This document shows, one piece after another, positions 8,941-18,493 of a DNA stretch of 64,000 nt. The position numbers and the translations under genes are program-made. How positions within the stretch are numbered: position 1 is the stretch's first letter; each line of letters opens with the position of its first letter. Source of the DNA: CAZBNB01 sp964493245 (GTDB lineage Bacteria > Pseudomonadota > Gammaproteobacteria > Legionellales > Legionellaceae); NCBI GenBank assembly GCA_964493245.1, contig CAZBNB010000010.1:15690-79689 (forward strand), in the 5' to 3' direction. The notes under the pieces are model-generated. The model saw only the letters and a list, made by a program, of their open reading frames with translations, did no database searches and had not been told where the DNA came from.

Positions 8941-9390
8941 GTGATAGAATCGAAAATTGAACAACACATCAAGCCTAATATCGAGAGCCTAGGATACGAA
9001 CTATGGGGCTGTCAGTATATCGCTCAAGGTCGGCATGGATTATTACGTATCTATATTGATAAGGCTGATGGCATCGGTATTGAAGATTGTGAGCGTGTTA
9101 GCCACTGCGTGAGTGCCATATTGGACGTTGAAGATCCGATTAGTGATCAATATCGGTTGGAGGTTTCTTCACCAGGTATTCCTCGCCCACTATTTTATGA
9201 TTGGCAATATCAGCGTTATATTGGTGAGTTAGTTGAAATCCGTTTGCTTAAGCCAATCAAAGGCCAGCGAAAATTTTCAGGTAACATTGTGTCGCTGAAT
9301 GGCGATACCTTGCAATTAAAAATAGATGAAGCGATACAAGAATTCTCTTTTTCTATGATTACAAAAGCTTTGTTGCACCTAGCTGTTTGA
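8941..9390 (+). CDS. rimP: ribosome maturation factor RimP
   Basis: 30S-subunit assembly factor, 149 residues. The core 'LRIYIDKADGIGIEDCERVSHCVSAILDVEDPI' followed by 'YRLEVSSPGIPRPLF' is the family signature. The C-terminal SH3-like domain ('GELVEIRLLKPIKGQRKFSGNIVSLNGD') follows. I chose GTG 8941 because GAAGAG lies 7 nt upstream and the resulting N-terminus has family length. An upstream TTG at 8926 would add five residues. It is the first protein gene of the rimP-nusA-infB-rbfA-truB block, 144 bp ahead of nusA. Confidence 0.95.
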   Translation: MIESKIEQHIKPNIESLGYELWGCQYIAQGRHGLLRIYIDKADGIGIEDCERVSHCVSAILDVEDPISDQYRLEVSSPGIPRPLFYDWQYQRYIGELVEIRLLKPIKGQRKFSGNIVSLNGDTLQLKIDEAIQEFSFSMITKALLHLAV

Positions 9391-9534
9391 TGTTGAATAC
9401 AGTACATCTAAAAGATGTGTTTATATAGTTAAATAAGTTGATGAGTGTTAGCGCATTAAAGCACATTAGGGAGAGCATACTCTCCTACGTAACAACTTTG
9501 TTGCGAGTGACTTGATTTCTAAGTGAGGCGAATA

Positions 9535-11022
9535 ATGAGCAAAGAATTATTATTGGTTGCAGAAGCATTATCCAACGAAAAAGGCGTGAGCCAAGAAGTC
9601 GTTTTAGATGCTATCCAATCGGCATTAGAAACAGCTACGCGCAAGTTAGCCGGCGCCGAATATGGTATCCGTGTTGCGCTTGATTCTCGTCACGGTGATT
9701 ATGAAACATTTCGTTATTGGGATGTTGTGAATGATGATGAGCTCGAGTTTCCCGACCGTCAATTAACGGTTGCCGACGCAAAAATGCGTAAAGCAGATGC
9801 TGCTGTGGGTGATCACATTGAAGAGCCCATGCCTTCTATTGAATTTGGTCGCATTGCGGCACAAACCGCCAGACATGTTATTTTTCAAAAAATACGTGAA
9901 GCAGAGCGTAGACAAGTTGTCACGCAATTCATGAGCAAACTAGGCCAGCTTGTACATGGTACGGTTAAAAAAGTCACGCGCGATCACATTATTGTTGATT
10001 TAGGCGGCAAAGCGGAGGCTTTTTTACCGCGTACAGAAATGCTTCCTCAAGAAATGTTTCGACCGAATGATCGTGTTCGTGCTCATTTATACGATATCGT
10101 TGAGCATGCTCGTGGGCCTCAATTATTGATAAGCCGCGTACGCAAAGAGATGCTGGTGGAGCTATTTCGTATTGAAGTTCCTGAAATTGGTGAAAATATT
10201 ATCCAAATTAAAGCAGCGGCACGTGAGCCTGGTAGTCGCGCCAAGATTGCAGTTAAAACCAATGATGGGCGTATTGATCCGGTTGGTGCATGTGTTGGTA
10301 TGCGTGGCGCGCGCGTTCAAGCCGTTTCAAGTGAGTTAGGTGGTGAGCGTGTAGATATCATTTTATGGGATGATAACCCAGCTCAACTCGTCATTAATGC
10401 AATGGCACCTGCTGACATTTCATCGATTGTGGTTGATGAAGATTCACATACCATGGACTTAGCGGTACATGCGGATCAATTGTCGCAAGCGATCGGACGT
10501 AACGGACAAAATGTTCGTTTAGCCAGCCAATTAACGGGTTGGACGCTCAATGTCATGACAGTAGAAGATTTCGAAGGCAAGAATAAAGAAGAGTCAGCAA
10601 GAACGGTTCAGTTGTTTGTTGATTCATTGGAAATTGATGAAGAAATTGCGGCTTTGCTGATTGCAAATGGATTTTCTTCATTGGAAGAAATTGCTTATGT
10701 GCCGAAAGAAGAATTGCTTGCGATTCAAGAATTTGACGAAGAAATTATAGATGAGCTTCGCAATCGCGCAAACGATATTTTATTGACACAAGCATTGACT
10801 GCAGGTAGTGATGTAGCAGAAGGTGCCAACACCGATTTATCGGCAATGGCTGGCATGAACGATGAGTTGCTGCAAAAGTTAGCAATGATTGGTATCAAGT
10901 CTGTCAATGACTTAGCAGAGCAATCTGTAGATGAGTTGCTGTTAGCGGTTCCAGACATGACAGATAAAGACGCAGGCAAATTAATCATGCAAGCACGCGA
11001 GTCATGGTTTAAAGCAGAATAA
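9535..11022 (+). CDS. nusA: transcription elongation/termination factor NusA
   Basis: 495 residues, the same length as in E. coli. Domains in order: N-terminal RNA-polymerase-binding domain (1 to about 130), S1 ('GTVKKVTRDHIIVDLGGKAE'), KH1/KH2 ('DPVGACVGMRGARVQAV' and 'AIGRNGQNVRLASQLTGW'), and two C-terminal acidic repeats ('EIDEEIAALLIANGFSSLEE' and 'DELLQKLAMIGIKSVNDLAE'). It acts in pausing, termination and antitermination. ATG 9535 is preferred: GTGAGGCG just upstream is the ribosome-binding site, although the frame opens earlier at GTG 9523. Confidence 0.97.
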   Translation: MSKELLLVAEALSNEKGVSQEVVLDAIQSALETATRKLAGAEYGIRVALDSRHGDYETFRYWDVVNDDELEFPDRQLTVADAKMRKADAAVGDHIEEPMPSIEFGRIAAQTARHVIFQKIREAERRQVVTQFMSKLGQLVHGTVKKVTRDHIIVDLGGKAEAFLPRTEMLPQEMFRPNDRVRAHLYDIVEHARGPQLLISRVRKEMLVELFRIEVPEIGENIIQIKAAAREPGSRAKIAVKTNDGRIDPVGACVGMRGARVQAVSSELGGERVDIILWDDNPAQLVINAMAPADISSIVVDEDSHTMDLAVHADQLSQAIGRNGQNVRLASQLTGWTLNVMTVEDFEGKNKEESARTVQLFVDSLEIDEEIAALLIANGFSSLEEIAYVPKEELLAIQEFDEEIIDELRNRANDILLTQALTAGSDVAEGANTDLSAMAGMNDELLQKLAMIGIKSVNDLAEQSVDELLLAVPDMTDKDAGKLIMQARESWFKAE

Positions 11023-11193
11023 GAAGCTGTGCTTACAGCCAGGCTGAGTTGAGAAGCGTTAATTTTTGAGGACAGCTGTATATCAATATGTATGCAGCTG
11101 AGCGATAGAAAAATGACGCATTCTGACGCGGTCTTGGTTGACAAAAGAGCAAGCGCTCAGTGTATTAGTAAAAGGCTGAATGAGGGGTTCACG

Positions 11194-13731
11194 ATGGCAG
11201 ATGTGACAGTTAAACAATTAGCTCAAGTTGTAGGTATTCCCGTTGCACGTTTGCTGACCCAGTTGCAAGAGGCTGGTTTGTCTATTCAGGATGAAGAGCA
11301 AGTTGTTAATGAAGAGCAAAAGCTGAAGTTGTTGAATCACTTAAAAAGTGGTGCAAATCGCGCGGAGAATCGTCCTGAGCGCATTACTTTACGGCGTAAA
11401 AGTGTTTCGCAAGCCACGGGGCACGACGTTCACAGTGGCAAAATGGTCAATATTGAAGTGCGTAAAAAACGTGTTTATGTTAAGCGCCCATCTGAAGACT
11501 TGATTGATGACGTTCCTGAGGTTGTTGAAGAAGAAAATCTGGCGACGATTGTGGCGACAGAAGAAGAGGCTTTGGATATACCAGTGAGTACTGACGAAGC
11601 TACTACGGAAGAAGCACCCGTTGCTGACGTTGAAGGATCTGTTGTTGCGCCTGAAGTGGAAATTGCACCGAGCGACGTTGCTGTGGCAGAACCTAAGCAA
11701 GCTGAATCAACTACAAAAGAGCCAGCTAAAGTTGAAAATCGTCCTGTCAAAAAACAACGCCCGGCAGAACAGGAAAGCAGCGAATCAAAAGCAGCTGACT
11801 TTAAGCGTGGCAAACGCAAAGAAAAAACCAATATTTCAATACGTGATGAAATGGATGACTCAGGTGTATATCCGAAGCGTCACAAACCTAAAAAACGCAA
11901 GTTTAATGAAAAATCTGAAAAATATCGTGAAGCAGAAGAAGCGCTGACACATGGTTTTGCAAAACCAACGGCACCAACGATACATGAAGTCCATGTTCCT
12001 GAAACCATTACCGTTGCTGATTTGGCGAAAAAAATGTCTGTCAAAGCAGCTGAAGTGATTAAAGTGATGATTGGTTTAGGTGCGATGGCGACTATTAATC
12101 AGGTTATCGATCAAGAAACAGCCATTATCGTTGTTGAAGAGATGGGTCATAAAGCGATTGCATTACAAGAAAATGCGATCGAAGAAAATTTACAAGCGGA
12201 TGTGCTTGATAATGGTGACGCGCTCCCTAGAGCTCCTGTGGTTACGATTATGGGACATGTTGATCACGGTAAAACGTCCTTGCTTGATTATATTCGTACA
12301 ACGAAAGTTGCTGCGGGTGAAGCAGGGGGTATTACCCAACATATCGGTGCCTATCATGTGAGTACAGCGAAAGGCAATGTTACCTTTTTAGATACCCCAG
12401 GCCACGCTGCATTTACGGCTATGCGTGCGCGTGGTGCGCAAGTCACTGATATTGTGATATTGATTGTGGCTGCGGATGATGGTGCAAAACCACAAACCAT
12501 CGAAGCGATTCAACATGCTAAGGCAGCAAAAGTGCCTATCATTGTTGCGATTAATAAAATGGATAAGCCTGGCGCAGATACCGATCGCGTGATGACGGAA
12601 CTTTCTAATTATGAAGTGATTCCTGAAGCGTGGGGCGGTGATACGATGTTTGTTCCGATTTCTGCTAAAACAGGGCAGGGTGTGGATCAATTGTTGGATT
12701 CGATTTTATTACAATCAGAAGTATTAGAGCTGAAAGCCCATACACAAGGCCCTGCAAAAGGTGTTGTTATTGAATCACGTTTAGACAAAGGTCGTGGTCC
12801 AGTGGCAACGGTATTAGTCCAACACGGTACTTTGAAGAAAGGTGATATCGTTCTGGCTGGATTCCAATATGGCCGTGTTCGGGCATTGGTCAGTGATAAT
12901 GGTTCATTGGTTGATAGTATCGGTCCTTCTATGCCAGTTGAAATTTTAGGCTTGTCAGCGGTTCCGCATGCAGGTGACGAAGCGATCGTTGTTCCAGATG
13001 AAAAACGTGCACGAGAAGTAGCGTTATTCCGTCAAGGTAAATTTAGAGATGTCAAACTGGCTCGCCGACAAAAAACCTCATTGGAAGGTATTTTTGAAAA
13101 CATGGCGGCAGCTGAGCTTAAAGTCCTTAATATTGTTTTAAAAGCGGACGTACAAGGTTCTGTAGAAGCCATCGCGGATGCGTTAGTCAAATTATCTAAT
13201 GATGAAGTCAATGTGGCGGTGATTGCCAATGGTGTCGGTGGTATCACCGAATCAGATGTGCATTTGGCTTTGGCTTCTAATGCATTGTTGATTGGTTTCA
13301 ACGTGCGTGCTGATGCCGGTGCAAAGCGATTGGCTGAACAAGAATCTGTTGCGTTGCATTATTTCAGTGTTATTTATGACATTGTTGACCAGGTTAAAGC
13401 TGCTTTATCTGGTATGTTGGCACCGCAATTTAAAGAAGAGATTGTGGGGATCGCTGAAGTACGCGATGTATTCCGTTCACCAAAATTGGGTGCGATTGCC
13501 GGTTGTATGGTGACGGAAGGTTTAATTAAACGGAATAACCCCATTCGTGTACTCCGTGATAATGTTGTGATTTATGAAGGAACGTTGGAGTCATTACGGC
13601 GCTTTAAAGATGACGTGACTGAAGTGCGTCAGGGCTTAGAGTGCGGTATTGGTGTTAAAAATTACAATGATGTGAAAGCCGGCGATCTCATAGAAGTGTT
13701 TGAAACGGTTGAATTGAAGCGAGATTTGTAA
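11194..13731 (+). CDS. infB: translation initiation factor IF-2
   Basis: GTPase that places initiator fMet-tRNA in the ribosomal P site; 845 residues. It has the IF2 N-terminal domain ('MADVTVKQLAQVVGIPVARL') and a long charged Glu/Ala/Lys linker (about 60-300). A second IF2_N-like segment precedes the G domain with G1 'GHVDHGKTSLLD', G3 'DTPGHAAF' and G4 'NKMD'. Domains II, III and the fMet-tRNA-binding C-terminus complete it. ATG 11194 follows TGAGGGG at optimal spacing; the frame extends upstream to 11092 but without a ribosome-binding site. Several small ORFs in the Glu-rich linker are shadows. Confidence 0.97.
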   Translation: MADVTVKQLAQVVGIPVARLLTQLQEAGLSIQDEEQVVNEEQKLKLLNHLKSGANRAENRPERITLRRKSVSQATGHDVHSGKMVNIEVRKKRVYVKRPSEDLIDDVPEVVEEENLATIVATEEEALDIPVSTDEATTEEAPVADVEGSVVAPEVEIAPSDVAVAEPKQAESTTKEPAKVENRPVKKQRPAEQESSESKAADFKRGKRKEKTNISIRDEMDDSGVYPKRHKPKKRKFNEKSEKYREAEEALTHGFAKPTAPTIHEVHVPETITVADLAKKMSVKAAEVIKVMIGLGAMATINQVIDQETAIIVVEEMGHKAIALQENAIEENLQADVLDNGDALPRAPVVTIMGHVDHGKTSLLDYIRTTKVAAGEAGGITQHIGAYHVSTAKGNVTFLDTPGHAAFTAMRARGAQVTDIVILIVAADDGAKPQTIEAIQHAKAAKVPIIVAINKMDKPGADTDRVMTELSNYEVIPEAWGGDTMFVPISAKTGQGVDQLLDSILLQSEVLELKAHTQGPAKGVVIESRLDKGRGPVATVLVQHGTLKKGDIVLAGFQYGRVRALVSDNGSLVDSIGPSMPVEILGLSAVPHAGDEAIVVPDEKRAREVALFRQGKFRDVKLARRQKTSLEGIFENMAAAELKVLNIVLKADVQGSVEAIADALVKLSNDEVNVAVIANGVGGITESDVHLALASNALLIGFNVRADAGAKRLAEQESVALHYFSVIYDIVDQVKAALSGMLAPQFKEEIVGIAEVRDVFRSPKLGAIAGCMVTEGLIKRNNPIRVLRDNVVIYEGTLESLRRFKDDVTEVRQGLECGIGVKNYNDVKAGDLIEVFETVELKRDL

Positions 13732-13736
13732 TTATT

Positions 13737-14102
13737 ATGCCTGATTTTAAACGGACTGACCGTGTTGCTGAAACCATACAACGCTTATTAGCGCAAGTGA
13801 TTCAGCAAGAGATTCAAGATCCACGCTTACCTGGTTTGGTCACTGTGTCTGCTGTCACGGTGACCAAAGATTTAGGACACGCTAAAGTGTATTTTACTGT
13901 TTTTAATGGTGATCCAGTCGAAACAGAGACCATTTTAAATACAGCGGCTAGCTATTTACGCTCCGTTCTGGCAAAAACGATGACTTTACGCACGGTACCA
14001 CAATTGCATTTTGTTTATGATAAATCAATTGAATACGGTACTCGCCTAAGTCGTCTTATCGATGAAGTGAATACACATGACGATGACAAAACGACCGATT
14101 GA
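13737..14102 (+). CDS. rbfA: 30S ribosome-binding factor RbfA
   Basis: Cold-shock-associated factor for late 30S maturation, 121 residues. Typical motifs: 'RTDRVAETIQRLLAQVIQQEIQDPRLPGLVTVSAVTVTKDLGHAKVYFTVF' and 'LRTVPQLHFVYDKSIEYGTRLSRLIDEV', covering the type-II KH fold. It starts 5 bp after infB and its end overlaps truB by 26 bp, indicating translational coupling. Length is slightly shorter than in E. coli (133). Confidence 0.95.
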   Translation: MPDFKRTDRVAETIQRLLAQVIQQEIQDPRLPGLVTVSAVTVTKDLGHAKVYFTVFNGDPVETETILNTAASYLRSVLAKTMTLRTVPQLHFVYDKSIEYGTRLSRLIDEVNTHDDDKTTD

Positions 14103-14985
14103 TGGGCTCGTTTTAATCGACAAACCCCAAGATTTAACCTCAAATGCGGTTTTGCAACGTGTCAAACGTTTATTTTGCGCACAAAAAGCCGGACATACTG
14201 GCAGCCTTGATCCATTAGCAACTGGCATGTTGCCGATTTGTTTAGGCGAAGCAACCAAGTTTTCACAATACCTATTAAATGCAGACAAATGTTATTTGGT
14301 GACCGGCGCATTGGGTGGCGTGACGGATACCGGAGATATTAAGGGTAAAATGATTCATCAGGTAGAAAATGTTTCTGTGAATCTGAATCAAATGCAAGCG
14401 GCTGTTCAGTCTTTTAAAGGGGATATTCAACAAATTCCGCCTATGTATTCGGCATTAAAATATCAGGGAAGGCCATTGTATGAGCTGGCACGAAAAGGAA
14501 TTGAAATTGAACGTCTACCACGCCAAATCACGATTTATGATATAGAGCTGTTGTCTTTTGATGGTACGCTATTTCGCTTGCGAGTGCGCTGTAGTAAAGG
14601 GACTTATATTCGTAGTTTGGTGATGGATATTGGTGATCAATTGGGTGTTGGGGCGCATGTGACGGAGTTGCATCGCTGCTATACCGCTGGTTTTGAAAAA
14701 GAAAATATGTGGTCTTTGGATCAATTAATGTCACAAGACGAAGCAACCCGCATGGCATGCTTACTGCCGATGGATAGTATGGTTGCTTCGTTTCCATCGG
14801 TTCAACTTTCAACTGAAGAAGCGTTGTCTTTATTTCAAGGTCGAACGCTGACCAAAAATTTAGCTTTTAATGATGAAGAAATTGTTCGCATGTATGAACA
14901 TTCAGGTCTTTTTTTAGGTCTGGGGCATTATCATCCAACCGATAATATACTCAAAGCCAAACGCATGGTACAACGGCCTGTTTAA
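14077..14985 (+). CDS. truB: tRNA pseudouridine(55) synthase TruB
   Basis: Makes pseudouridine 55 in the T loop of tRNAs; 302 residues. The catalytic motif 'AGHTGSLDPLATGMLPICLGEATK' carries the nucleophilic aspartate (about residue 45). 'SKGTYIRSLVMDIG' is the second conserved block, and a small C-terminal PUA-like region ends the protein. ATG 14077 overlaps the end of rbfA; a second in-frame ATG is at 14083. The minus-strand ORF at 14528-14812 is a shadow. The following 135 bp (14986-15120) carry no gene; a stretch near 15033-15060 (GCGACGAAAGCAATCTC) resembles a degenerate dispersed intergenic repeat. Confidence 0.96.
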   Translation: MTMTKRPIDGLVLIDKPQDLTSNAVLQRVKRLFCAQKAGHTGSLDPLATGMLPICLGEATKFSQYLLNADKCYLVTGALGGVTDTGDIKGKMIHQVENVSVNLNQMQAAVQSFKGDIQQIPPMYSALKYQGRPLYELARKGIEIERLPRQITIYDIELLSFDGTLFRLRVRCSKGTYIRSLVMDIGDQLGVGAHVTELHRCYTAGFEKENMWSLDQLMSQDEATRMACLLPMDSMVASFPSVQLSTEEALSLFQGRTLTKNLAFNDEEIVRMYEHSGLFLGLGHYHPTDNILKAKRMVQRPV

Positions 14986-15120
14986 ACTTTTTGTAACTGT
15001 TCACGCAATGGCGTCAACTTAAGAGGCTCGTCGTCAGAGGCGATGCGACGAAAGCAATCTCGGGGTCTTGTTTTCTGTTCCCTCGTGCGGAGTGGACACT
15101 TTCGCCCAGTGATGCGTCAT

Positions 15121-18100
15121 CTAGATGGTCTGAGCACCCATTATTGTGTGGGGGGCACAAGATATTTTCCGTCGTTTGGCGTTGGTTTTTTCAGGTGTTG
15201 GTTCTAAGATTTCTGCATCCTGTTGTCTTTGTTTTTTTGCTGGGCGGAAAAGGCTTTGAGTGGTTAGGAGTTGAGGTGGTATTGTCGGTGATGGTGCTAA
15301 TGCTCTTTTTTGTGCCTCTGTTAATGTTGCTGAAATGCGTTGAAAAATGGGCATAGGAGCATATAAAAGAACGCAAGTTTGCCAGACGGATTCTCCTGAA
15401 GCATCGGTTTGTTTTAATAAGATGGCTCTGCGATATTTTTCTGCTTTTTCTATTATGGTGATTAGACATTCCGGTTGTTCTTTTAATAGTTGATGCAATA
15501 TCGTTTCATTGTTTTCATCTTTTTGTAGTAACGCATGAAAATAATAATTTGAAGCGATATCTTTAAATAGTTTAGAACCAATGCACTTAGATAACAGTGT
15601 GGCTCGATCACAATGTGTCAATTCAGACAGTATATTTAAACTTTGATGTAAATTAAAATTATCTTGCTTCATGTGAGCATACAAAATTAAAAAACTCAAC
15701 TCCTCGATAGAGGCACACGGTTGGTCGATGAGAACGGACGGTGAAAATTTTGCTAATCGCAGTAGTTTAGTTTGATAACTTTCAAAGATAGATAGAATCT
15801 GTGACAAGTTTTGTTGATTTAAGGGATATAGTTGTTTTATTGTTGTGATAAAAGATTGATAGAACCCCTGCTTATAACAAGATATCGATACTGACGAGGT
15901 ATCCAGCCTGCTGACAACCTGCTCGATTATATTTTGACTGGCATACCCGTAGACGCACGCGTGAAAAATACGTCTGGACATCGTCCTTTTTTCTTCGACC
16001 TCTAATATACTGGTTTTTTCTATGATATTTAATATATGTAAGTAGTTTGTTTCATCGATCAATTCGTTTTTAAATCGATTTTTTAATTGTTTGATGTTTT
16101 TTTTATATTTTATTGAAGAAAGGTCTTTATATCCTAAGCAATCGATTAATTTCCATATTGATATCTGCTTTAATCGTATGATTTCTTCAAGTTTCGTTTC
16201 ATTTAGAAGCAGGCCTATATTGTGTAATGCTTTGATGGCCCGTGGCTCACTCGCAGATTTTTCAATACACATTTGAATCAAGGCGAGTAATTGAGTCGGT
16301 GATTTTTGATTCAGCATCTCAGATAAAAATTTATTTATTCGTTCTTTTGGTACGATATCGAAGCCCAGGCACTCTGGTTGCACGAATATGAGCTCGTTCA
16401 ATTTTTCAAAAAACTGTTTATGGAGATTTAGGTTTCCTAGTGTGTTGTTTAAAATATACTCAAACATAATCCTAGCTTGAGCGCATCGCTGCTCTAAAAG
16501 TGGGTTAGAGTAAGTTGAGAATGCGGTTTCAGAGCAAAAAATGTCTAAGCAAGATGACAAATCAAAGCCATTTTTTTCGCTGAGGAGGAGAATAATACGA
16601 CTATACAGTGCGTAATTATCTTTGGGATAATCAGCAAAATTGGCGTGACAGGCAGATAAGAATTTTACAGTGGTTTTTTGCTGATGGTACCAATTTCTTA
16701 GCGCGTCAAATGTGTATATTGTGAATGGATATGATGCGTGGATTCTGCTATAAAGCTCTTGTAATAGCATGTGCATTTTTATTGTCCCAGCAATCAAAAG
16801 AGATTGGTTGGACGTTCTCAGCCAAGTACAGAGAACCTCGGATATGCTAAAATCATCCTCATGCATAAACGTAAAAAACAGATTGGGCTGATCGCTGTCA
16901 AGTTCAAACTCGACATCTAGATCACTGTATATTTTGGGATTTTCGATTAAAAAATGATAAACCCTTCTCGTGTATTGATACTCTTCATCGAGAGATAAGC
17001 GGTTTTTTTCTTTTAAAGAAAGCAATCCAAGCAGGCATTGTTTTGTTAACGGTAGACCTATTAACTGATTTTTGAGCTGAACAAATAAGATATTGTTTTG
17101 CAGTACGCGAGAAGTCGCCAAGATCATCCAAGGTGAGACGATATGAGGCTGTTGCCGACATAATTCGAATAACTCACAACTTCTTTCCAATGATAATATT
17201 CGCCCTAATACTGTAATGCCATAACATTGCTCTCGAATACAGTTTGCATAAAAATCACGTATTTCTTTGATGGATATTTTTTCAAATATGGATATGAAGG
17301 TATTCTGAGTCGCTTCATTTTCACCGAGTTGCTCAGCCATGCTGATTAATACTTGGATGATAGGTGGTCCAAATAACGCAAAGAGATTCGTTATATTTTC
17401 TATGCTTAATGTTAATTTTGATTCTATTTTGTAAGGTAGAATCGTGGGTTTTGGTACCATATGAGGACTTTTTTTATGAATACAGCGCACAAAATCATCA
17501 TAAGGCATTTTTACATAAACGTGTTTTTGACTATTTTCATTTTTTACACAGTTGTTTAAAAACGTGTTGATTGGGCCGACATCATCGAGTGGATGCGAAA
17601 TAAGGGTTTTGTTTGCCTTAATATGGGTAATATTTTTTTTATCCCAAACATAATAATCAGTGATTATGGCCGTTTTTTCTAATAACTCAGAGATAAATGC
17701 TGTCGTTGAAACGTTATCAGGTACTAAATGAAGACGATAATCAAAAGGCTCGCCACTTAATCTGTATGTTTCAAAACCTGGAAGTTCTGAGCCAGCGTGA
17801 TGAAAAGCGTGAATATGTTTCAATGCTGGATAAATGTTTTTTTGAGCCAATTCTTGTAATAATTTGTGTGTTTGTTGCGTTTTTTTTGAATCAAAGCATT
17901 GGCTTATGAAATACTCTTGAATAGCCCCTGCGAGTGAAATTTCTAAAATATTATATTTTGTAAATAGATAAACAATGAAACCAGCAAATTGTATCGGGTT
18001 ATCTATTTGTCTACTGACGAAAGAAGATAAGTTCAGCGGATTTTTCTCATATTCCAGCATGCGTTTAAAATATTCGGCCCAAAACAAAACCAAGTGTTTA

Positions 18101-18366
18101 TGTAACTCAACGGGTGTGTTTTCTAGTGATAGCAACAATTGAGGTAAGTTGATTTCTTTCAACTGTTTTGTTTGCATCCAATGTTTTATATGCCTGTATA
18201 GCGTAATTAATTCGTTAATTGCTGAAGGCCATTTAATGCTCTGTGCGGCAGATTCACCTGAGAGCGTCATTTCTCTTTGAAAAGCGATTAATTCGGACTC
18301 AGTTTTTTGGAGGTAATCTAAAGAAATGGATAAAGGTAATTTGTGAAGGTGAGTCGCGATCGGCAT
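15121..18366 (-). CDS. large orphan protein with basic C-terminus (candidate effector)
   Basis: A predicted 1,081-residue protein not recognised as a known family. It is largely helical and leucine-rich, with no signal peptide and no obvious membrane segments. Near the C-terminus 'NNETILHQLLKEQPECLI' and 'DASGESVWQTCV' look like degenerate ankyrin-type repeats. The last 45 residues contain 'PAKKQRQQDAE' and 'NAKRRKISC', two basic clusters separated as in a bipartite nuclear localisation signal. The start is uncertain: ATG 18366 is used here, and GTG 18390 would add eight residues; neither has a clear ribosome-binding site. A TATAAT (minus strand, 18448-18443) lies about 77 bp upstream of ATG 18366. 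It is flanked by conserved genes and is more AT-rich than they are, so it looks like an accessory insertion. A role inside a eukaryotic host is inference. Confidence 0.75.
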   Translation of the reverse strand: MPIATHLHKLPLSISLDYLQKTESELIAFQREMTLSGESAAQSIKWPSAINELITLYRHIKHWMQTKQLKEINLPQLLLSLENTPVELHKHLVLFWAEYFKRMLEYEKNPLNLSSFVSRQIDNPIQFAGFIVYLFTKYNILEISLAGAIQEYFISQCFDSKKTQQTHKLLQELAQKNIYPALKHIHAFHHAGSELPGFETYRLSGEPFDYRLHLVPDNVSTTAFISELLEKTAIITDYYVWDKKNITHIKANKTLISHPLDDVGPINTFLNNCVKNENSQKHVYVKMPYDDFVRCIHKKSPHMVPKPTILPYKIESKLTLSIENITNLFALFGPPIIQVLISMAEQLGENEATQNTFISIFEKISIKEIRDFYANCIREQCYGITVLGRILSLERSCELFELCRQQPHIVSPWMILATSRVLQNNILFVQLKNQLIGLPLTKQCLLGLLSLKEKNRLSLDEEYQYTRRVYHFLIENPKIYSDLDVEFELDSDQPNLFFTFMHEDDFSISEVLCTWLRTSNQSLLIAGTIKMHMLLQELYSRIHASYPFTIYTFDALRNWYHQQKTTVKFLSACHANFADYPKDNYALYSRIILLLSEKNGFDLSSCLDIFCSETAFSTYSNPLLEQRCAQARIMFEYILNNTLGNLNLHKQFFEKLNELIFVQPECLGFDIVPKERINKFLSEMLNQKSPTQLLALIQMCIEKSASEPRAIKALHNIGLLLNETKLEEIIRLKQISIWKLIDCLGYKDLSSIKYKKNIKQLKNRFKNELIDETNYLHILNIIEKTSILEVEEKRTMSRRIFHACVYGYASQNIIEQVVSRLDTSSVSISCYKQGFYQSFITTIKQLYPLNQQNLSQILSIFESYQTKLLRLAKFSPSVLIDQPCASIEELSFLILYAHMKQDNFNLHQSLNILSELTHCDRATLLSKCIGSKLFKDIASNYYFHALLQKDENNETILHQLLKEQPECLITIIEKAEKYRRAILLKQTDASGESVWQTCVLLYAPMPIFQRISATLTEAQKRALAPSPTIPPQLLTTQSLFRPAKKQRQQDAEILEPTPEKTNAKRRKISCAPHTIMGAQTI

Positions 18367-18493
18367 AAAAATATAATAAAAGTGTATCACCCTAAGTGGC
18401 GTATCATTCTGCTTTATCTAGGGCGTGACATAAAAAGATCCTATTATACACTAAATTTACTTTCTGCCGAAGTTTTTTGCACAATAAAGCTAG

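Noticed and set aside
11475..11831. Ser/Thr/Ala-rich minus-strand ORF in infB
   Set aside because: Antisense shadow of the Glu/Ala-rich IF-2 linker.
15144..15469. ORFs on both strands over the 3' end of the large orphan gene
   Set aside because: They lie wholly inside the 1,081-residue frame and show low-complexity composition of a shadow.
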